Positions 8,792 through 17,139 of a stretch of DNA of 64,000 nucleotides are shown here, piece after piece. Origin of the DNA: Desulfosediminicola ganghwensis (lineage in GTDB: Bacteria; Desulfobacterota; Desulfobulbia; Desulfobulbales; Desulfocapsaceae); NCBI RefSeq assembly GCF_005116675.2, contig NZ_CP050699.1, positions 1,821,001 to 1,885,000 on the forward strand, written 5' to 3'. Position 1 is the first letter of the stretch, and every line of letters begins with the position of its first letter. The notes under the pieces are model-generated. The model had not been told where the DNA came from. It did no database searches and saw only the letters and a program-made list of their open reading frames with translations. Made by a program: the position numbers and the translations under genes.

Positions 8792-9322
8792 TTACAGATT
8801 CAGCTCATAGACGATATGGTCGAGCCATCGTCCGTTCACGCATTCGGCATTGGCGAGAGTCTCTTTTTCATGAAAACCAAGACGTTCAGGTATGGCACGG
8901 CTTTTGATATTTTCTACGGCACAACTGATGCGGCAGGTCTTTAAATCATAATACTCTTTGCCGAGTTGTATAATTTCAGTCACAGATTTACTCATTATGC
9001 CAAGGCCGGTGAACTCTTCTGCCAGCCAGTAACCAATAACAGCGGTTCCGGTCTGGCTGTCGATGGATTTAAAGGCTACAGTTCCTCCAATCCGCTCATG
9101 CACGAAAAGAAGAGTGTATAAGGCTTCACCCCGAGCAAACTTCATTAACTCAGCTGAGATAAAGGTTTTGGTGTCAGCGGGGCTCTGAGTTTCGTCGAGC
9201 CACGGCAACCATTGGCCAAGATGGTCCCGGTTCCTGTCTATGAGCCGATAGAGCTCGTCACCATATTGGGGGATTGCCAGGCACATTCGCAAGGTGTCGC
9301 CATTAATTTTCCGTGAAAACAT
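8792..9322 (-). CDS. GNAT family N-acetyltransferase (RimJ/RimL type)
   Basis: Acetyl-CoA-dependent acetyltransferase, 176 residues from the chosen start. The RimL-like order is present: SRKINGDTLRMCLAIPQYGD, a GYWLAEEFTGLGIMSKSV acetyl-CoA loop region, then CAVENIKSRAIPERLGF. The ATG at 9322 gives the standard family N-terminus; an in-frame ATG at 9367 would add 15 residues with no family support. A truncated, frame-broken copy of the 3' part lies at 4.8-5.0 kb. The gene is followed by the LysE exporter gene on the opposite strand. The acceptor (protein N-terminus, amino acid or drug) is not predictable. Confidence 0.88.
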   Translation of the reverse strand: MFSRKINGDTLRMCLAIPQYGDELYRLIDRNRDHLGQWLPWLDETQSPADTKTFISAELMKFARGEALYTLLFVHERIGGTVAFKSIDSQTGTAVIGYWLAEEFTGLGIMSKSVTEIIQLGKEYYDLKTCRISCAVENIKSRAIPERLGFHEKETLANAECVNGRWLDHIVYELNL

Positions 9323-9564
9323 CGATACTATCTCTTTTGAATTATAGTTTTGCCGTGTTTTGTTCAAGCGATGTAGTCCGGTTTCTGTTGAGCCGGCTAA
9401 GATACGGGATATTGCCTTTTGCCTGCATCGGTTCCCTTCAGTATTTCAAACTCGTATTCGAGTAATCTGTTAAAGTTGGTGGTTGATGATTGTTCCTGTG
9501 AACGTAATATAATCACGTCCGGTTACGATTATTTCAGCTTGTCGTTAGTATTGTGTACCTGTTT
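9323..9564. other. Intergenic, 242 bp
   Basis: Spacer between two minus-strand genes. No promoter, hairpin or short gene stands out. Confidence 0.3.
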
Positions 9565-10158
9565 TCAAGTTGTGGCAGCTATTCGATCACGGACTGTGAT
9601 TGCGGTAACAAAGCCATAAATAACAACACAGAGCGACACCCCTTGCTGTGCAGCGAGAATATACTTGGCGTTTACGAGCATTAAGGCGGCCATGCTGCTA
9701 TTCATAAGCATGAAAAAGATCCAGCCGGTGAGCTTGTTTTTAGCGAGCAGGTAACTCCCCAACAGAAACCCGGTGGCGGCAATTATTTCAAGGAACTGGG
9801 AGAGCGAGGTGAGCCCACCGTAGTCGTAAATGCTATAACAGGTACCAAAAATTAAGAAAAAATAGGTGGAAAAGGCTGCGAACCGATCAAAGAGAACCGG
9901 GGCATTCCGGCATTTACTCCAGACACAATACAGCCCGAGAAACATGGCGGGCACCCCACCCAGTTCAAGGGAGGCTGCGATCCAGTTCTGTTTTGCCAGC
10001 AGAATAATGATCCAGGCGGGAACTCCAAGGAGGTAGACCGACCAGCCGATAATTTTGAGTTGCCGCTTACGAGCCGGGTCTTTGCCTTCGGCGAGGGCAA
10101 AAAAGACTTTATTCGAGAGGTAAAATAGCCCTCCCCACATTTGCAAAGCAAAATCCAT
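9565..10158 (-). CDS. Integral membrane protein, PnuC-like
   Basis: Predicted inner-membrane protein of 197 residues with about six to seven hydrophobic segments. The second half (FLLGSYLLAKNKLTGWIFFM, then LMLVNAKYILAAQQGVSL and VIYGF) has the rhythm of the PnuC nicotinamide-riboside transporter family: a helix, a short Lys/Gly loop, Trp, then a YG-ending helix. It lacks the well-known PnuC Trp/Asn substrate motifs that I can identify with certainty, so I call it PnuC-like only. An AGAGGATT site precedes the ATG. Stands alone on the minus strand. Confidence 0.6.
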   Translation of the reverse strand: MDFALQMWGGLFYLSNKVFFALAEGKDPARKRQLKIIGWSVYLLGVPAWIIILLAKQNWIAASLELGGVPAMFLGLYCVWSKCRNAPVLFDRFAAFSTYFFLIFGTCYSIYDYGGLTSLSQFLEIIAATGFLLGSYLLAKNKLTGWIFFMLMNSSMAALMLVNAKYILAAQQGVSLCVVIYGFVTAITVRDRIAATT

Positions 10159-10422
10159 GGAATCCTCTGGGAGTGTCTGGGACTGTGGGTGAATGATGCG
10201 AGTATACTTCGGAATGACGACTGAATTTTCATTACTACTCTACATGGCCAAGCAAACTCAATAGAAAATATTGATATAATAAGCACTCGACAGGTTGGCG
10301 TATTTGTAATTTAAGCCCCTGGTAGATACGGCACCACGGCGGAAAACAGGCTATTGTGTTGGAGATGATGCACAGCAGCAGGAGTTGTTCATAACCTTGA
10401 AATAACATTGCGTGTCGGTGAG

Positions 10423-11034
10423 ATGACGGATATTGAGAGATTTTTGAGCCGCTTGCGAAGGGTTAAAAACAGTGACCGGGTATATAACCCCTATCGCAAA
10501 AAGGATCTGCTCAACAATTTGCGGATTTATCTGAATAGCATAATGGACTATTCGGTTGAACGAGTTTTGCTGGTTGGGGAGGCGCCAGGTTATAAAGGAT
10601 GCAGAATTACGGGTATTCCGTTTACCTCCAGTGAGCAGATCATCAACTCTGCCCACCCATTTTTTTTAGCAATCAGGTCTGAACTGGTATTTGAAAAACT
10701 TGAGTCGGAAAACAGCGCCACAATTGTCTGGGACTTCCTGCAGAGCAGGGAAACAGTTCCGCTTTGCTGGAATTCCTTTCCTTTTCACCCGTTCAAGGCG
10801 GGCGACCCAAATTCCAACCGCGCTCCAAGCAGGGAAGAGTTAACGATTGGTCTGGAATATCTTCAAGAGTTGATTACTCTTTTCAAGCCAGACAGAGTCG
10901 CGGGCATCGGCCGCAAGGGTGAGGGGGCGATACGAACTTTATCGCCAGAAGATGACCTTTTCTATATTCGGCATCCATCCCATGGCGGCAAAAATGATTT
11001 CATCCGTGGTATGGAGAGGCTGATTCCAAATTAA
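10423..11034 (+). CDS. Uracil-DNA glycosylase superfamily protein
   Basis: Predicted base-excision repair enzyme. The fold signature is complete in outline: LLVGEAPGYKGCRITGIPF (residues 49-67, the water-activating and Pro/Gly loop), WNSFPFHP in the middle (uracil-recognition strand), and RHPSHGG near the C-terminus (leucine-loop/His motif). The ATG at 10423 is preferred over the in-frame TTG at 10408. The 203-residue protein resembles the small uncharacterised UDG-like families rather than UNG. Its stop overlaps the stop of the convergent transglutaminase gene by 4 bp. Confidence 0.82.
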   Translation: MTDIERFLSRLRRVKNSDRVYNPYRKKDLLNNLRIYLNSIMDYSVERVLLVGEAPGYKGCRITGIPFTSSEQIINSAHPFFLAIRSELVFEKLESENSATIVWDFLQSRETVPLCWNSFPFHPFKAGDPNSNRAPSREELTIGLEYLQELITLFKPDRVAGIGRKGEGAIRTLSPEDDLFYIRHPSHGGKNDFIRGMERLIPN

Positions 11035-11669
11035 TGACTGTGACGTTCTGCCACACCTTGTGGACTCCATTCTGAAGGGGCAGAGTCGGGCAGGTTCCGG
11101 GCAAAATCCTTATAGGTTTGATATTTGTGCAGGCAATCGATCACACTCTTTACAGGCTCTGCAAATATGCCGGGCAAATCTGCTTCGCCTTCGGAAATTA
11201 TTGAGAAGGCAAGTTTCTCTCCAGGAGGGCAAAAATCAGCTGTAACACCCTCTTTATTCCCTCTGGGGTCTATCCTGTACCAGCCAAAATCATCAAGATA
11301 TACAGCTACCAATCCGTGGATACAGAATGGTGGCACGTCTCCCTCGATGGTAAGACGCTGGTAGCAGAGCCCGGCCGGGATCGAGTTTGCCCTGAGCAGG
11401 GCTACCAGCAGATGGCTCTTGGCATAGCACCACCCGTGGGATGACCGTAGCACCTCAGAGGCTTTACATGTGGTAGGGCTAAGTTGCCAATCGCCTGAAT
11501 GTTTGATCTCATCCCGCACAAAGAGATAACATCCATGGGCGATATCCCGGTTGCTGGAGTAACAGGAGGCAAGTCGAGCGGCCTTGCTCTTGATTTCCGG
11601 ATGTTGCCAGTCAATATATTCACTGGCAGCAAGGAACGGCTGTAGATCAGTTATCGCCGTGTGTGTCAT
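11031..11669 (-). CDS. Transglutaminase-like cysteine protease-fold protein
   Basis: Cytoplasmic protein of 212 residues with a transglutaminase-like core. The catalytic triad is visible as C81 (in SSHGWCYAKS), H118 (in CIHGLVAVYL) and D134 (in YRIDPRG). No signal peptide. It is the last gene of a coupled operon: its ATG overlaps the TGA of the M48 peptidase gene by 4 bp, and that gene overlaps a YbjQ-domain gene the same way. Bacterial proteins of this type act as peptidases or amidases more often than as crosslinking enzymes; the substrate is unknown. Confidence 0.85.
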   Translation of the reverse strand: MTHTAITDLQPFLAASEYIDWQHPEIKSKAARLASCYSSNRDIAHGCYLFVRDEIKHSGDWQLSPTTCKASEVLRSSHGWCYAKSHLLVALLRANSIPAGLCYQRLTIEGDVPPFCIHGLVAVYLDDFGWYRIDPRGNKEGVTADFCPPGEKLAFSIISEGEADLPGIFAEPVKSVIDCLHKYQTYKDFARNLPDSAPSEWSPQGVAERHSH

Positions 11670-12502
11670 TGAAAGTTTTCTTTTAAGAGGATGCCTTTGG
11701 CCAGTTGAGTCGTTGCTTCAACAGGATAACCGTTTTCTTTTATCAGATTGTTTATGGCATCTATCCTGTCCCGAGGATGCGGGTGCGAGGCGAGAAGGTA
11801 TTTAAGATGACTGGTTTTGTTGGAATTTTCTTTGGCTAGTCGGTCGAAAAAAACGGTTGCGCCGCCCACATGACCATAATGATTGGCCAGTTGTTCAAGG
11901 GCAAAGCCGTCGGCGGCGCTTTCCTGATCCTGGGTGTAGTTGGCCTGGAAGCTGAGCAGGGTTTTTGCCACCAGATCGGCGGCGCCGCTGTCATTGCCGA
12001 AGAGCAGGGCGGAGCCTACAGCCAGACCGAGTCCGCGTCCCAGGCCGCGAAGATGGTCACGATGTGCAAAGTGCCCAAGCTCGTGATAGAGCACCATAGC
12101 CAATTCGTTTTCAGATTCCACGCGGTCGACAAGCCCTCGATAAACAGCGATTTTGCCGCCGGGAATGGCAAAGGCGTTGACGATATCGCTGTCGACCAGA
12201 TCAATAGTGAATTCATATTCCCGTAACGGTGAATCTTCGGGCAAGGTGGTGAGCAAGTCATCGAACCTTCGTTGCAGAGCGGGATTAGCCTCGCCTTTCA
12301 TATCGAAGGACAGATGTGTACCAAGCCAGTTCTCAATTTTGGGTGAAGTACGGGACACGGCCAGGTCGGTGAGGAGGCCGAGGGTAAGGAAGACAATCCC
12401 CACCACAAGCAGCAGCCCGCCGGCCAGCCAGAAAAACTCAACCAGCGGGTGGGTTTTGGAAACGTTGACGTTTTCTTCTATTTCTTTTGGCGTGAATTTC
12501 AT
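11666..12502 (-). CDS. M48 family membrane-linked metallopeptidase
   Basis: Zinc endopeptidase of the Ste24/HtpX/BepA clan, 278 residues. One N-terminal transmembrane helix (residues about 24-46) anchors the protein. The zinc motif HELGH is at 140-144 and the third ligand is expected in DQESAADGFAL near 200. LRGLGRGLGLAVGSALLFG follows the zinc motif and may be a re-entrant segment. C-terminal ASHPHPRDRIDAI is a usual M48 signature. It overlaps the genes before and after it by 4 bp each, so it is translationally coupled to a YbjQ protein and to a transglutaminase-like protein. A role in envelope protein quality control is plausible. Confidence 0.92.
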   Translation of the reverse strand: MKFTPKEIEENVNVSKTHPLVEFFWLAGGLLLVVGIVFLTLGLLTDLAVSRTSPKIENWLGTHLSFDMKGEANPALQRRFDDLLTTLPEDSPLREYEFTIDLVDSDIVNAFAIPGGKIAVYRGLVDRVESENELAMVLYHELGHFAHRDHLRGLGRGLGLAVGSALLFGNDSGAADLVAKTLLSFQANYTQDQESAADGFALEQLANHYGHVGGATVFFDRLAKENSNKTSHLKYLLASHPHPRDRIDAINNLIKENGYPVEATTQLAKGILLKENFQ

Positions 12503-12975
12503 TGCTTGATTAACGAAACGGCAGTGCCATAGGCGACCGCCTCAACGCTGCCAACCTGTCGTTTTTTATTGGCACTCTGCCCGATGGCTGATGTCTCAAG
12601 GCGCAAGTTGATAATGATATCGGCGCCCTTTTCTTTCGCCTTTTCTTTCATGCGCAGGATTGCTTCTCTACGTGCCCGATCGATAAGGGACTCGTATGAT
12701 TTGACATTACCCCCGAATATATTACGCAGGATGGCCAGAAGTCTTTTGAAGTAGTCGATTGAGACCACAACCGATCCCGTTACCAACGTACTCTTTTCAG
12801 CTTCCCCTATAATATAACTTTCCCTGCCGGTTACCACAGGCAGATGTGCGAATTCTTTTTCACGTTTGGTGATAGATGTGTAGTGGCGTCTCTCGGCCCA
12901 ACTTCCCACACCGTAACCGAGGCACAGCAGAATGAAGAAAAGTACCAAATCAGCATGTTGTAACAGGATTTCCAT
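12499..12975 (-). CDS. YbjQ/UPF0145 domain protein with N-terminal membrane anchor
   Basis: A 158-residue protein with one N-terminal transmembrane helix (LVLFFILLCLGYGVGSWA) and a C-terminal YbjQ-type domain: VVTGRESYIIGEAEKSTLVT, LRNIFGGNVKSYESLI, ARREAILRMKEKAKEKGAD, then VEAVAYGTAV. The domain forms a pentameric barrel in known structures and has been suggested to bind metals or small molecules, but its function is unproven. Its stop overlaps the M48 peptidase start (ATGA). Together with the separate YbjQ gene at 13.0 kb, the operon encodes two members of the family, one anchored and one soluble. Confidence 0.88.
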   Translation of the reverse strand: MEILLQHADLVLFFILLCLGYGVGSWAERRHYTSITKREKEFAHLPVVTGRESYIIGEAEKSTLVTGSVVVSIDYFKRLLAILRNIFGGNVKSYESLIDRARREAILRMKEKAKEKGADIIINLRLETSAIGQSANKKRQVGSVEAVAYGTAVSLIKQ

Positions 12976-13011
12976 ACATGCACCATGTAGTTCAACGATT
13001 TATAAATGTGA

Positions 13012-13326
13012 TTACTCGACGCGTACAGCAGTGCCGTAAACAAAGAGTTCTGCGGCTCCCTGGGCTACTGATGAAGTGGCGAAGCGAATGTTGACCACAG
13101 CGTTGGCACCCATCTGGCGGGCTTGCTCACCCATGCGATGCGTAGCTTCTTCACGCGAATCCTGAAGCAGCTCGGTATAGCCTTTCAGTTCGCCGCCGAC
13201 AATGTTTTTCAGGCTGGCCATAAGGTCGCGGCCCAGATGTTTTGCTCTTACCGTAGAGCCCTGCACGATACCGAAATGCTCGACAATCCTCCTGCCGGGA
13301 ATGGTTTCGACGTTGGTGTAAATCAT
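13012..13326 (-). CDS. YbjQ/UPF0145 family protein
   Basis: Soluble 104-residue protein covering the whole YbjQ domain: MIYTNVETIPGRRIVEHFGI, GSTVRAKHLGRDLMASLKNI, GGELKGYTELLQDSREEAT, ANAVVNIRFATS and ELFVYGTAV. The ATG at 13326 is chosen because GGAG lies 6 bp upstream and the length then equals the family standard; an upstream in-frame Met at 13425 adds an Asn/Ser-rich stretch without support. It is the first gene of the operon leading into the anchored YbjQ protein, the M48 peptidase and the transglutaminase-like protein. Biochemical function is not known. Confidence 0.9.
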   Translation of the reverse strand: MIYTNVETIPGRRIVEHFGIVQGSTVRAKHLGRDLMASLKNIVGGELKGYTELLQDSREEATHRMGEQARQMGANAVVNIRFATSSVAQGAAELFVYGTAVRVE

Positions 13327-13602
13327 GAGATTCTCCGGAGTAAAGTGTTGTGAAATTGATATGTTATGGGGCAAATTTTGATTTGAGGAACTGTTATCTT
13401 TAGCACTGTGGATAGAAGGTGTCAATTTGAAAATCTGCCAGGGTTTTTTATAGGTTTTTGGAGGGGTAAGCTAAATTTTGTGCGAAGGGAGTGAGGATTG
13501 ATTCTGAGCTCTTAGTGGTAATCAGCGTCCCACCTGGCTCGCCTTGTTAAATTGGATGGTTATCAGAATTGTTATGAAAAGAGAGAAGTACAACGTTGTT
13601 AT

Positions 13603-14160
13603 TCAGAAGAATTTATTAGTTGCGTATATTTTATGAACCAGGCTTTCATCAATTGTATCAAAGTCGTCTTCATAATAGTCCCTGGCCCATTTTATATACT
13701 CTTCCGGGGTAACCGGGATTTCATCCAACAGCCATTTCGAGCCATCATTTATGCCATTAGCGAAGATGACAGGGCCTTGCTGCCAGGACTGGTCAGCTTC
13801 AGTTTTCCAGAAGCAGAAGGTTACATCCTGGTAGGTTGGATCTGCTTTTTTGAGTTGCTGAAAGAGAGTATCGGGAAGGTTATCATAGATGCCGGGCCAG
13901 ATAGCATGATCGTCTCTTGCATAAGGGTTTACCTGGGACTCGTGGTCGAAACCTTTTATAACTGCTGAGTTACCTGCGAAAACGACTACAAAATTATCGC
14001 CGGAACCGTTGTCGTAAAAACCAACAGCAGTATCATTTCCCTCATTTTCACTGAAGGCGAAGCATCTCAGCCATTCTTCGTCGGAAAGGATTTCATCAAG
14101 TTCGGCCGATGATTGTAAAGCTACCTTAATATCTTTGATGCTGAGACTTTTTATCTTCAA
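13603..14160 (-). CDS. Uncharacterised acidic soluble protein
   Basis: A 185-residue protein without signal peptide or membrane segment, starting with TTG at 14160. It is acidic and rich in Trp and aromatic residues (GFDHESQVNPYARDDHAIWP, TPEEYIKWARDYYEDDFD). I recognise no named domain. In size, acidity and pairing with another small soluble protein upstream it resembles immunity proteins of contact-toxin systems, but no toxin gene is in the window, so this is only a suggestion. The neighbouring gene at 14.25 kb is on the same strand, 88 bp away. Confidence 0.65.
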   Translation of the reverse strand: MKIKSLSIKDIKVALQSSAELDEILSDEEWLRCFAFSENEGNDTAVGFYDNGSGDNFVVVFAGNSAVIKGFDHESQVNPYARDDHAIWPGIYDNLPDTLFQQLKKADPTYQDVTFCFWKTEADQSWQQGPVIFANGINDGSKWLLDEIPVTPEEYIKWARDYYEDDFDTIDESLVHKIYATNKFF

Positions 14161-14248
14161 ATCGATTTTTGATGTATAGATGACTGCTCACTTGCTGGTA
14201 TGTGGGGAAGAGTGAATAGCTCTGTTTAAAATTCAATTTTGCCCCCAG

Positions 14249-14827
14249 TTACTTACCAAATAACCTGGTCAAAAAGCTTTTGTGCATGGTGGGGTGTGTT
14301 AAAACAGTGAATTGTCCGTTGGAAATATGCGGGCATTCTTCATCATGCCTGAAGTCTACGAATACTTGAGCTACCTTGAGCGGAACTTCGAAAAGATAAT
14401 CGACCACGGCAGAATCGCCCCCCTCTGCCTGTTGCAATTTCTCCATTTCGAGCTTTATTGCCGTGAAACACTCCGGTATCTCTCCGGCAGTATAGATCCC
14501 CATCGGGCCATTTTCGCCTTGATGGGAGATCAGCCATTTACGCTCACCTCCCGACCAGAATTGGGCTGAGCTGGCCATTACATGCTCTTCGATAAGACAG
14601 AGATAAACATCGTGGTCATGGGAGATATCAGCCAATATTTTTTCAGTGATTAACGGGCTATTGTATCGATTGCACCAGATAACCTGCCAGCCAGTATCAA
14701 GTTGTGCCATTGATACTGCGGACTCGGGAAATTCTTCTGTTTTGCCTGTTGGTGATAATTCGAAGGTCTCCAGTATCTTTTGCTCATTTGCTGTGCGAAC
14801 TGCACACCATGTTATAGAAAATCCCAT
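14249..14827 (-). CDS. Uncharacterised soluble protein
   Basis: A 192-residue cytoplasmic protein. AAGGAG lies 11 bp before the ATG. The N-terminus (MGFSITWCAVRT, then FELSPTGKTEEFPES and GWQVIWCNRY) belongs to a widespread uncharacterised family in my memory, with no proven function. The middle holds SAQFWSGGERKWLISHQGEN. The gene precedes the unknown 13.6-kb gene on the same strand, and the two may form a small operon. No catalytic motif is apparent. Confidence 0.65.
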   Translation of the reverse strand: MGFSITWCAVRTANEQKILETFELSPTGKTEEFPESAVSMAQLDTGWQVIWCNRYNSPLITEKILADISHDHDVYLCLIEEHVMASSAQFWSGGERKWLISHQGENGPMGIYTAGEIPECFTAIKLEMEKLQQAEGGDSAVVDYLFEVPLKVAQVFVDFRHDEECPHISNGQFTVLTHPTMHKSFLTRLFGK

Positions 14828-15100
14828 TTATTATTCATCTCCTTAAGGACGGTTGTCAATGGCAGACACCGAAGGATTTTGACAATGTGAGTTGGCGCGA
14901 CGTTTCGTAAACAGAATCGCCTTATCCAGCAGCAAGTTTTAAGGGCCCATTACGAAACCCTTTCGAGTATCGGCTATTTATTTGGTTGCTCATCCGGACA
15001 GCTTCATTTCATGGGATAATTAACATTGGAGGCCCCTTTATTCAACTTGGATCAGTCTCTAACTCTTTAATGTGTAGTGGTTTGTTTTGGCTAAAAAAAT
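14828..15100. other. Intergenic, nothing recognised
   Basis: About 270 bp upstream of the 14.25-kb gene. The ribosome binding site and presumed promoter of that gene must lie here, but no clear -35/-10 pair was found. Confidence 0.3.
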
Positions 15101-15332
15101 TATGCGTTAGGCCTTGACTGTCCTTCATCCTTTACACACAGACTGATCTTTATCCAGGGGATGCCTGGGCAGGGGATAGTGTTTGGGGGTGGAACAACTT
15201 CTGGAAACTATCAGATTACCTTATTTACGGGGATAAGCTATTCGGAAGGAGCCCGTACCTGAACCGGCAACTCTGATACTTTTTGCTTCCGGTTTGGCAG
15301 CACTAGCAGCATATAGAAAAGCTAAAAAGTAA
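15101..15332 (+). pseudogene. Relic of a PEP-CTERM (exosortase-sorted) protein
   Basis: Three successive plus-strand frames spell the end of an exported protein: LYPGDAWAGDSVW, then GGGTTSGNYQITLFTGISYS, then VPEPATLILFASGLAALAAY (15255-15314) followed by RKAKK and a stop at 15330-15332. The last part is a textbook PEP-CTERM sorting signal: Pro-Glu-Pro, hydrophobic helix, basic tail. The frames do not join, and a stop lies just before the PEP segment in its own frame, so the gene is broken by at least two shifts. No start was found. Confidence 0.7.
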
Positions 15333-15401
15333 TCTGCAGTTTTACCAGTCTTACTGCGAGGCTATGAATTATGGTCTCGCTTTTTTTGTAGAGACGATCA
15401 A

Positions 15402-16046
15402 TTATATCAATTGCGCAGCTCCTCGGCTGGAAAGGTAGTAATGCCAGAGCAGTGTTGCGGCGACGGAACGGTATGGCTTCCAGGGCTCACTGAACTTCTC
15501 CATCTCATCGTTGCCGGGTCGGCCATCAATAGCTGTGAGTTGCTGGTACGCCGTAGCCAGGGCGATATCGCCTTTTGGCCAGACGTCGGGGCGCTGCATG
15601 GCCATCAACAGGTAGATGTTTGCAGTCCAGATACCTATTCCCTTGATTTTGGTCAATTCTCCTCTAACCTGGTCGTCATCGAGCCTGGTTAATCCCTCAA
15701 GGTCGAGATCATTGTCATTTATAGCCTGGGCAAGATAGCGACCATAGCTGGTTTTTTGCCTGCTGAAACCGATGGTGTTCAGTTCTTCGTCGGAAAATTC
15801 CAGAAAACGGGGTGGCGTTAGTTCACCGCTGGCAGCAAGCAGCTTGTCGAATGCGGCTTTGGCTGAAGCAAGACTGACCTGTTGTTCTAAGATGATGCGG
15901 ATGAGGGAGGGAAAGCCCTCAGGACGTTGCCAAAGCGGAGGTGGCCCGTAGAGATCGACAATCTTGCCAAAGACCGGCTCAGCCTTGATAAGCTGGTCAA
16001 TGGCCTGTTGCTGGCTTTCTTGAATTGCTGAGTGGGAAGCGTTCAT
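15402..16046 (-). CDS. DNA-3-methyladenine glycosylase II-like (HhH-GPD) protein
   Basis: Base-excision repair glycosylase, 214 residues. The helix-hairpin-helix LTKIKGIGIWTANIYLL lies at 131-147 and the catalytic Asp at 160 (WPKGDIAL), the AlkA arrangement. The early block FPSLIRIILEQQVSLASAKA is also typical. It lacks the four Cys of an Fe-S cluster, which agrees with AlkA-type rather than endonuclease III. Predicted to excise alkylated purines. Followed 8 bp upstream by the hydrolase gene on the same strand (the hydrolase stop is at 16055), so the two are probably co-transcribed. Confidence 0.9.
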   Translation of the reverse strand: MNASHSAIQESQQQAIDQLIKAEPVFGKIVDLYGPPPLWQRPEGFPSLIRIILEQQVSLASAKAAFDKLLAASGELTPPRFLEFSDEELNTIGFSRQKTSYGRYLAQAINDNDLDLEGLTRLDDDQVRGELTKIKGIGIWTANIYLLMAMQRPDVWPKGDIALATAYQQLTAIDGRPGNDEMEKFSEPWKPYRSVAATLLWHYYLSSRGAAQLI

Positions 16047-16054
16047 GTAAGCAA

Positions 16055-16852
16055 TCAGCTATCAACTGGTTCGGGCTTTTCACCTGTGGTGAAAAAGGTG
16101 AACAACTCCCTGTCGTAACTTGGGGATTCGCAGATAGAGTTATGATCGACTCCGTCAATAGTAATTACCCTGGTGTGGTCCGGGTTGAGCGCTTCGGCCA
16201 GTTTCTCGCTGTGTCCGGTAGGGATGAGTTCATCATTGGCGGCGATCAACAGTAAGGTGTTCGCTGAAAGCAGACCAGCGCGGGCATGGGAGTCGAAGCG
16301 ATCTTTCAGCAATCGCCTGACCGGCAGGTAGGGATACTGGCCCGCTGCCACATTGGTAATTGAGTCGTACGGAGTAACCAGGGCGAGGTTCTCCACCTTT
16401 CTCTCACTGGCAAGATAGACGGCCACGCCGGTGCCGAGGCTTCTGCCGATCACATTGATGAAGCCGTGCCTTTCGGCGATATGATCGTAAAGCGCCAGGG
16501 CGTCTGCAAACAAACCTTCTTCAGTCGGCTTGCCTTCACTGCCGCCGTAACCCCTGTAGTTATGCAGATAAACGGTGTGATTCGGGAAAAGATCTCTGTA
16601 TTTCGAGATGTTGGTGCTCACGTCTTCGTTGTTTCCACCGAAATAAATAAGTGCCTTGTCGCTCGTCTTGGCAGTTGCCCAGACTTTCAGTGACAGGCCC
16701 TCATTGAACAGGCGAAAGGCTTGGGCTTCATCGGTTTGTACTTCCGGGGTAGGGAAATAGATCAAGGATCTCTGCAGAGCGTACATCATGCTGCAGACCA
16801 CGGCATATGCGCCGCTGGTAAAAAGGAGTATGGTTAATGTCAGTTTTAGCAT
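16055..16852 (-). CDS. Alpha/beta hydrolase with N-terminal membrane anchor (BEM46/YfhR-like)
   Basis: A 265-residue hydrolase. The first 25 residues form a signal anchor (LTILLFTSGAYAVVCSMMYA). The nucleophile elbow is GRSLG, preceded by HNYRGYGGSEG; the acid is in AANDELIP and the His in VDHNSI. The LQRSLIYFPTPEV start and the oxyanion region YFGGNNED fit the BEM46/YfhR group of membrane-linked serine hydrolases, whose physiological substrates are unknown. It lies immediately upstream of the DNA glycosylase gene on the same strand. Confidence 0.85.
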   Translation of the reverse strand: MLKLTLTILLFTSGAYAVVCSMMYALQRSLIYFPTPEVQTDEAQAFRLFNEGLSLKVWATAKTSDKALIYFGGNNEDVSTNISKYRDLFPNHTVYLHNYRGYGGSEGKPTEEGLFADALALYDHIAERHGFINVIGRSLGTGVAVYLASERKVENLALVTPYDSITNVAAGQYPYLPVRRLLKDRFDSHARAGLLSANTLLLIAANDELIPTGHSEKLAEALNPDHTRVITIDGVDHNSICESPSYDRELFTFFTTGEKPEPVDS

Positions 16853-16997
16853 ATCTTGGTATCGGTAGTGGTATTACCAGTAAAAACAAATTCTCTGGTA
16901 AAAAAAGTATACACTGATTAGTGGTGGGCAAGGAAGAAATAACGAGTCTGGAGACAAGGGTAATGTGTAATTACATGCAGACTTTAGGGAGTTACAT

Positions 16998-17099
16998 ATG
17001 AAAAAAGATGAATGTTGCCCGAGATCGGTTTGTGGTCTGCTTTGTTCCACAAACTTACAAGGCCTGACGAAGTTTTTTGCTTCGTTTACCGGAGGATAA
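16998..17099 (+). CDS. Possible Cys-rich small protein, 33 aa
   Basis: ATG at 16998 with AGGGAG 7 bp upstream opens a 33-codon frame that begins MKKDECCPRSVCGLLC and ends at TAA 17097-17099. Four Cys in the first 16 residues suggest a small metal-binding protein or the intact start of a lost longer gene. No family match is known to me. Confidence 0.3.
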   Translation: MKKDECCPRSVCGLLCSTNLQGLTKFFASFTGG

Positions 17100-17139
17100 A
17101 AAACAGGTCATGGCAAACATGTGGAGCCGGAATAAAATT

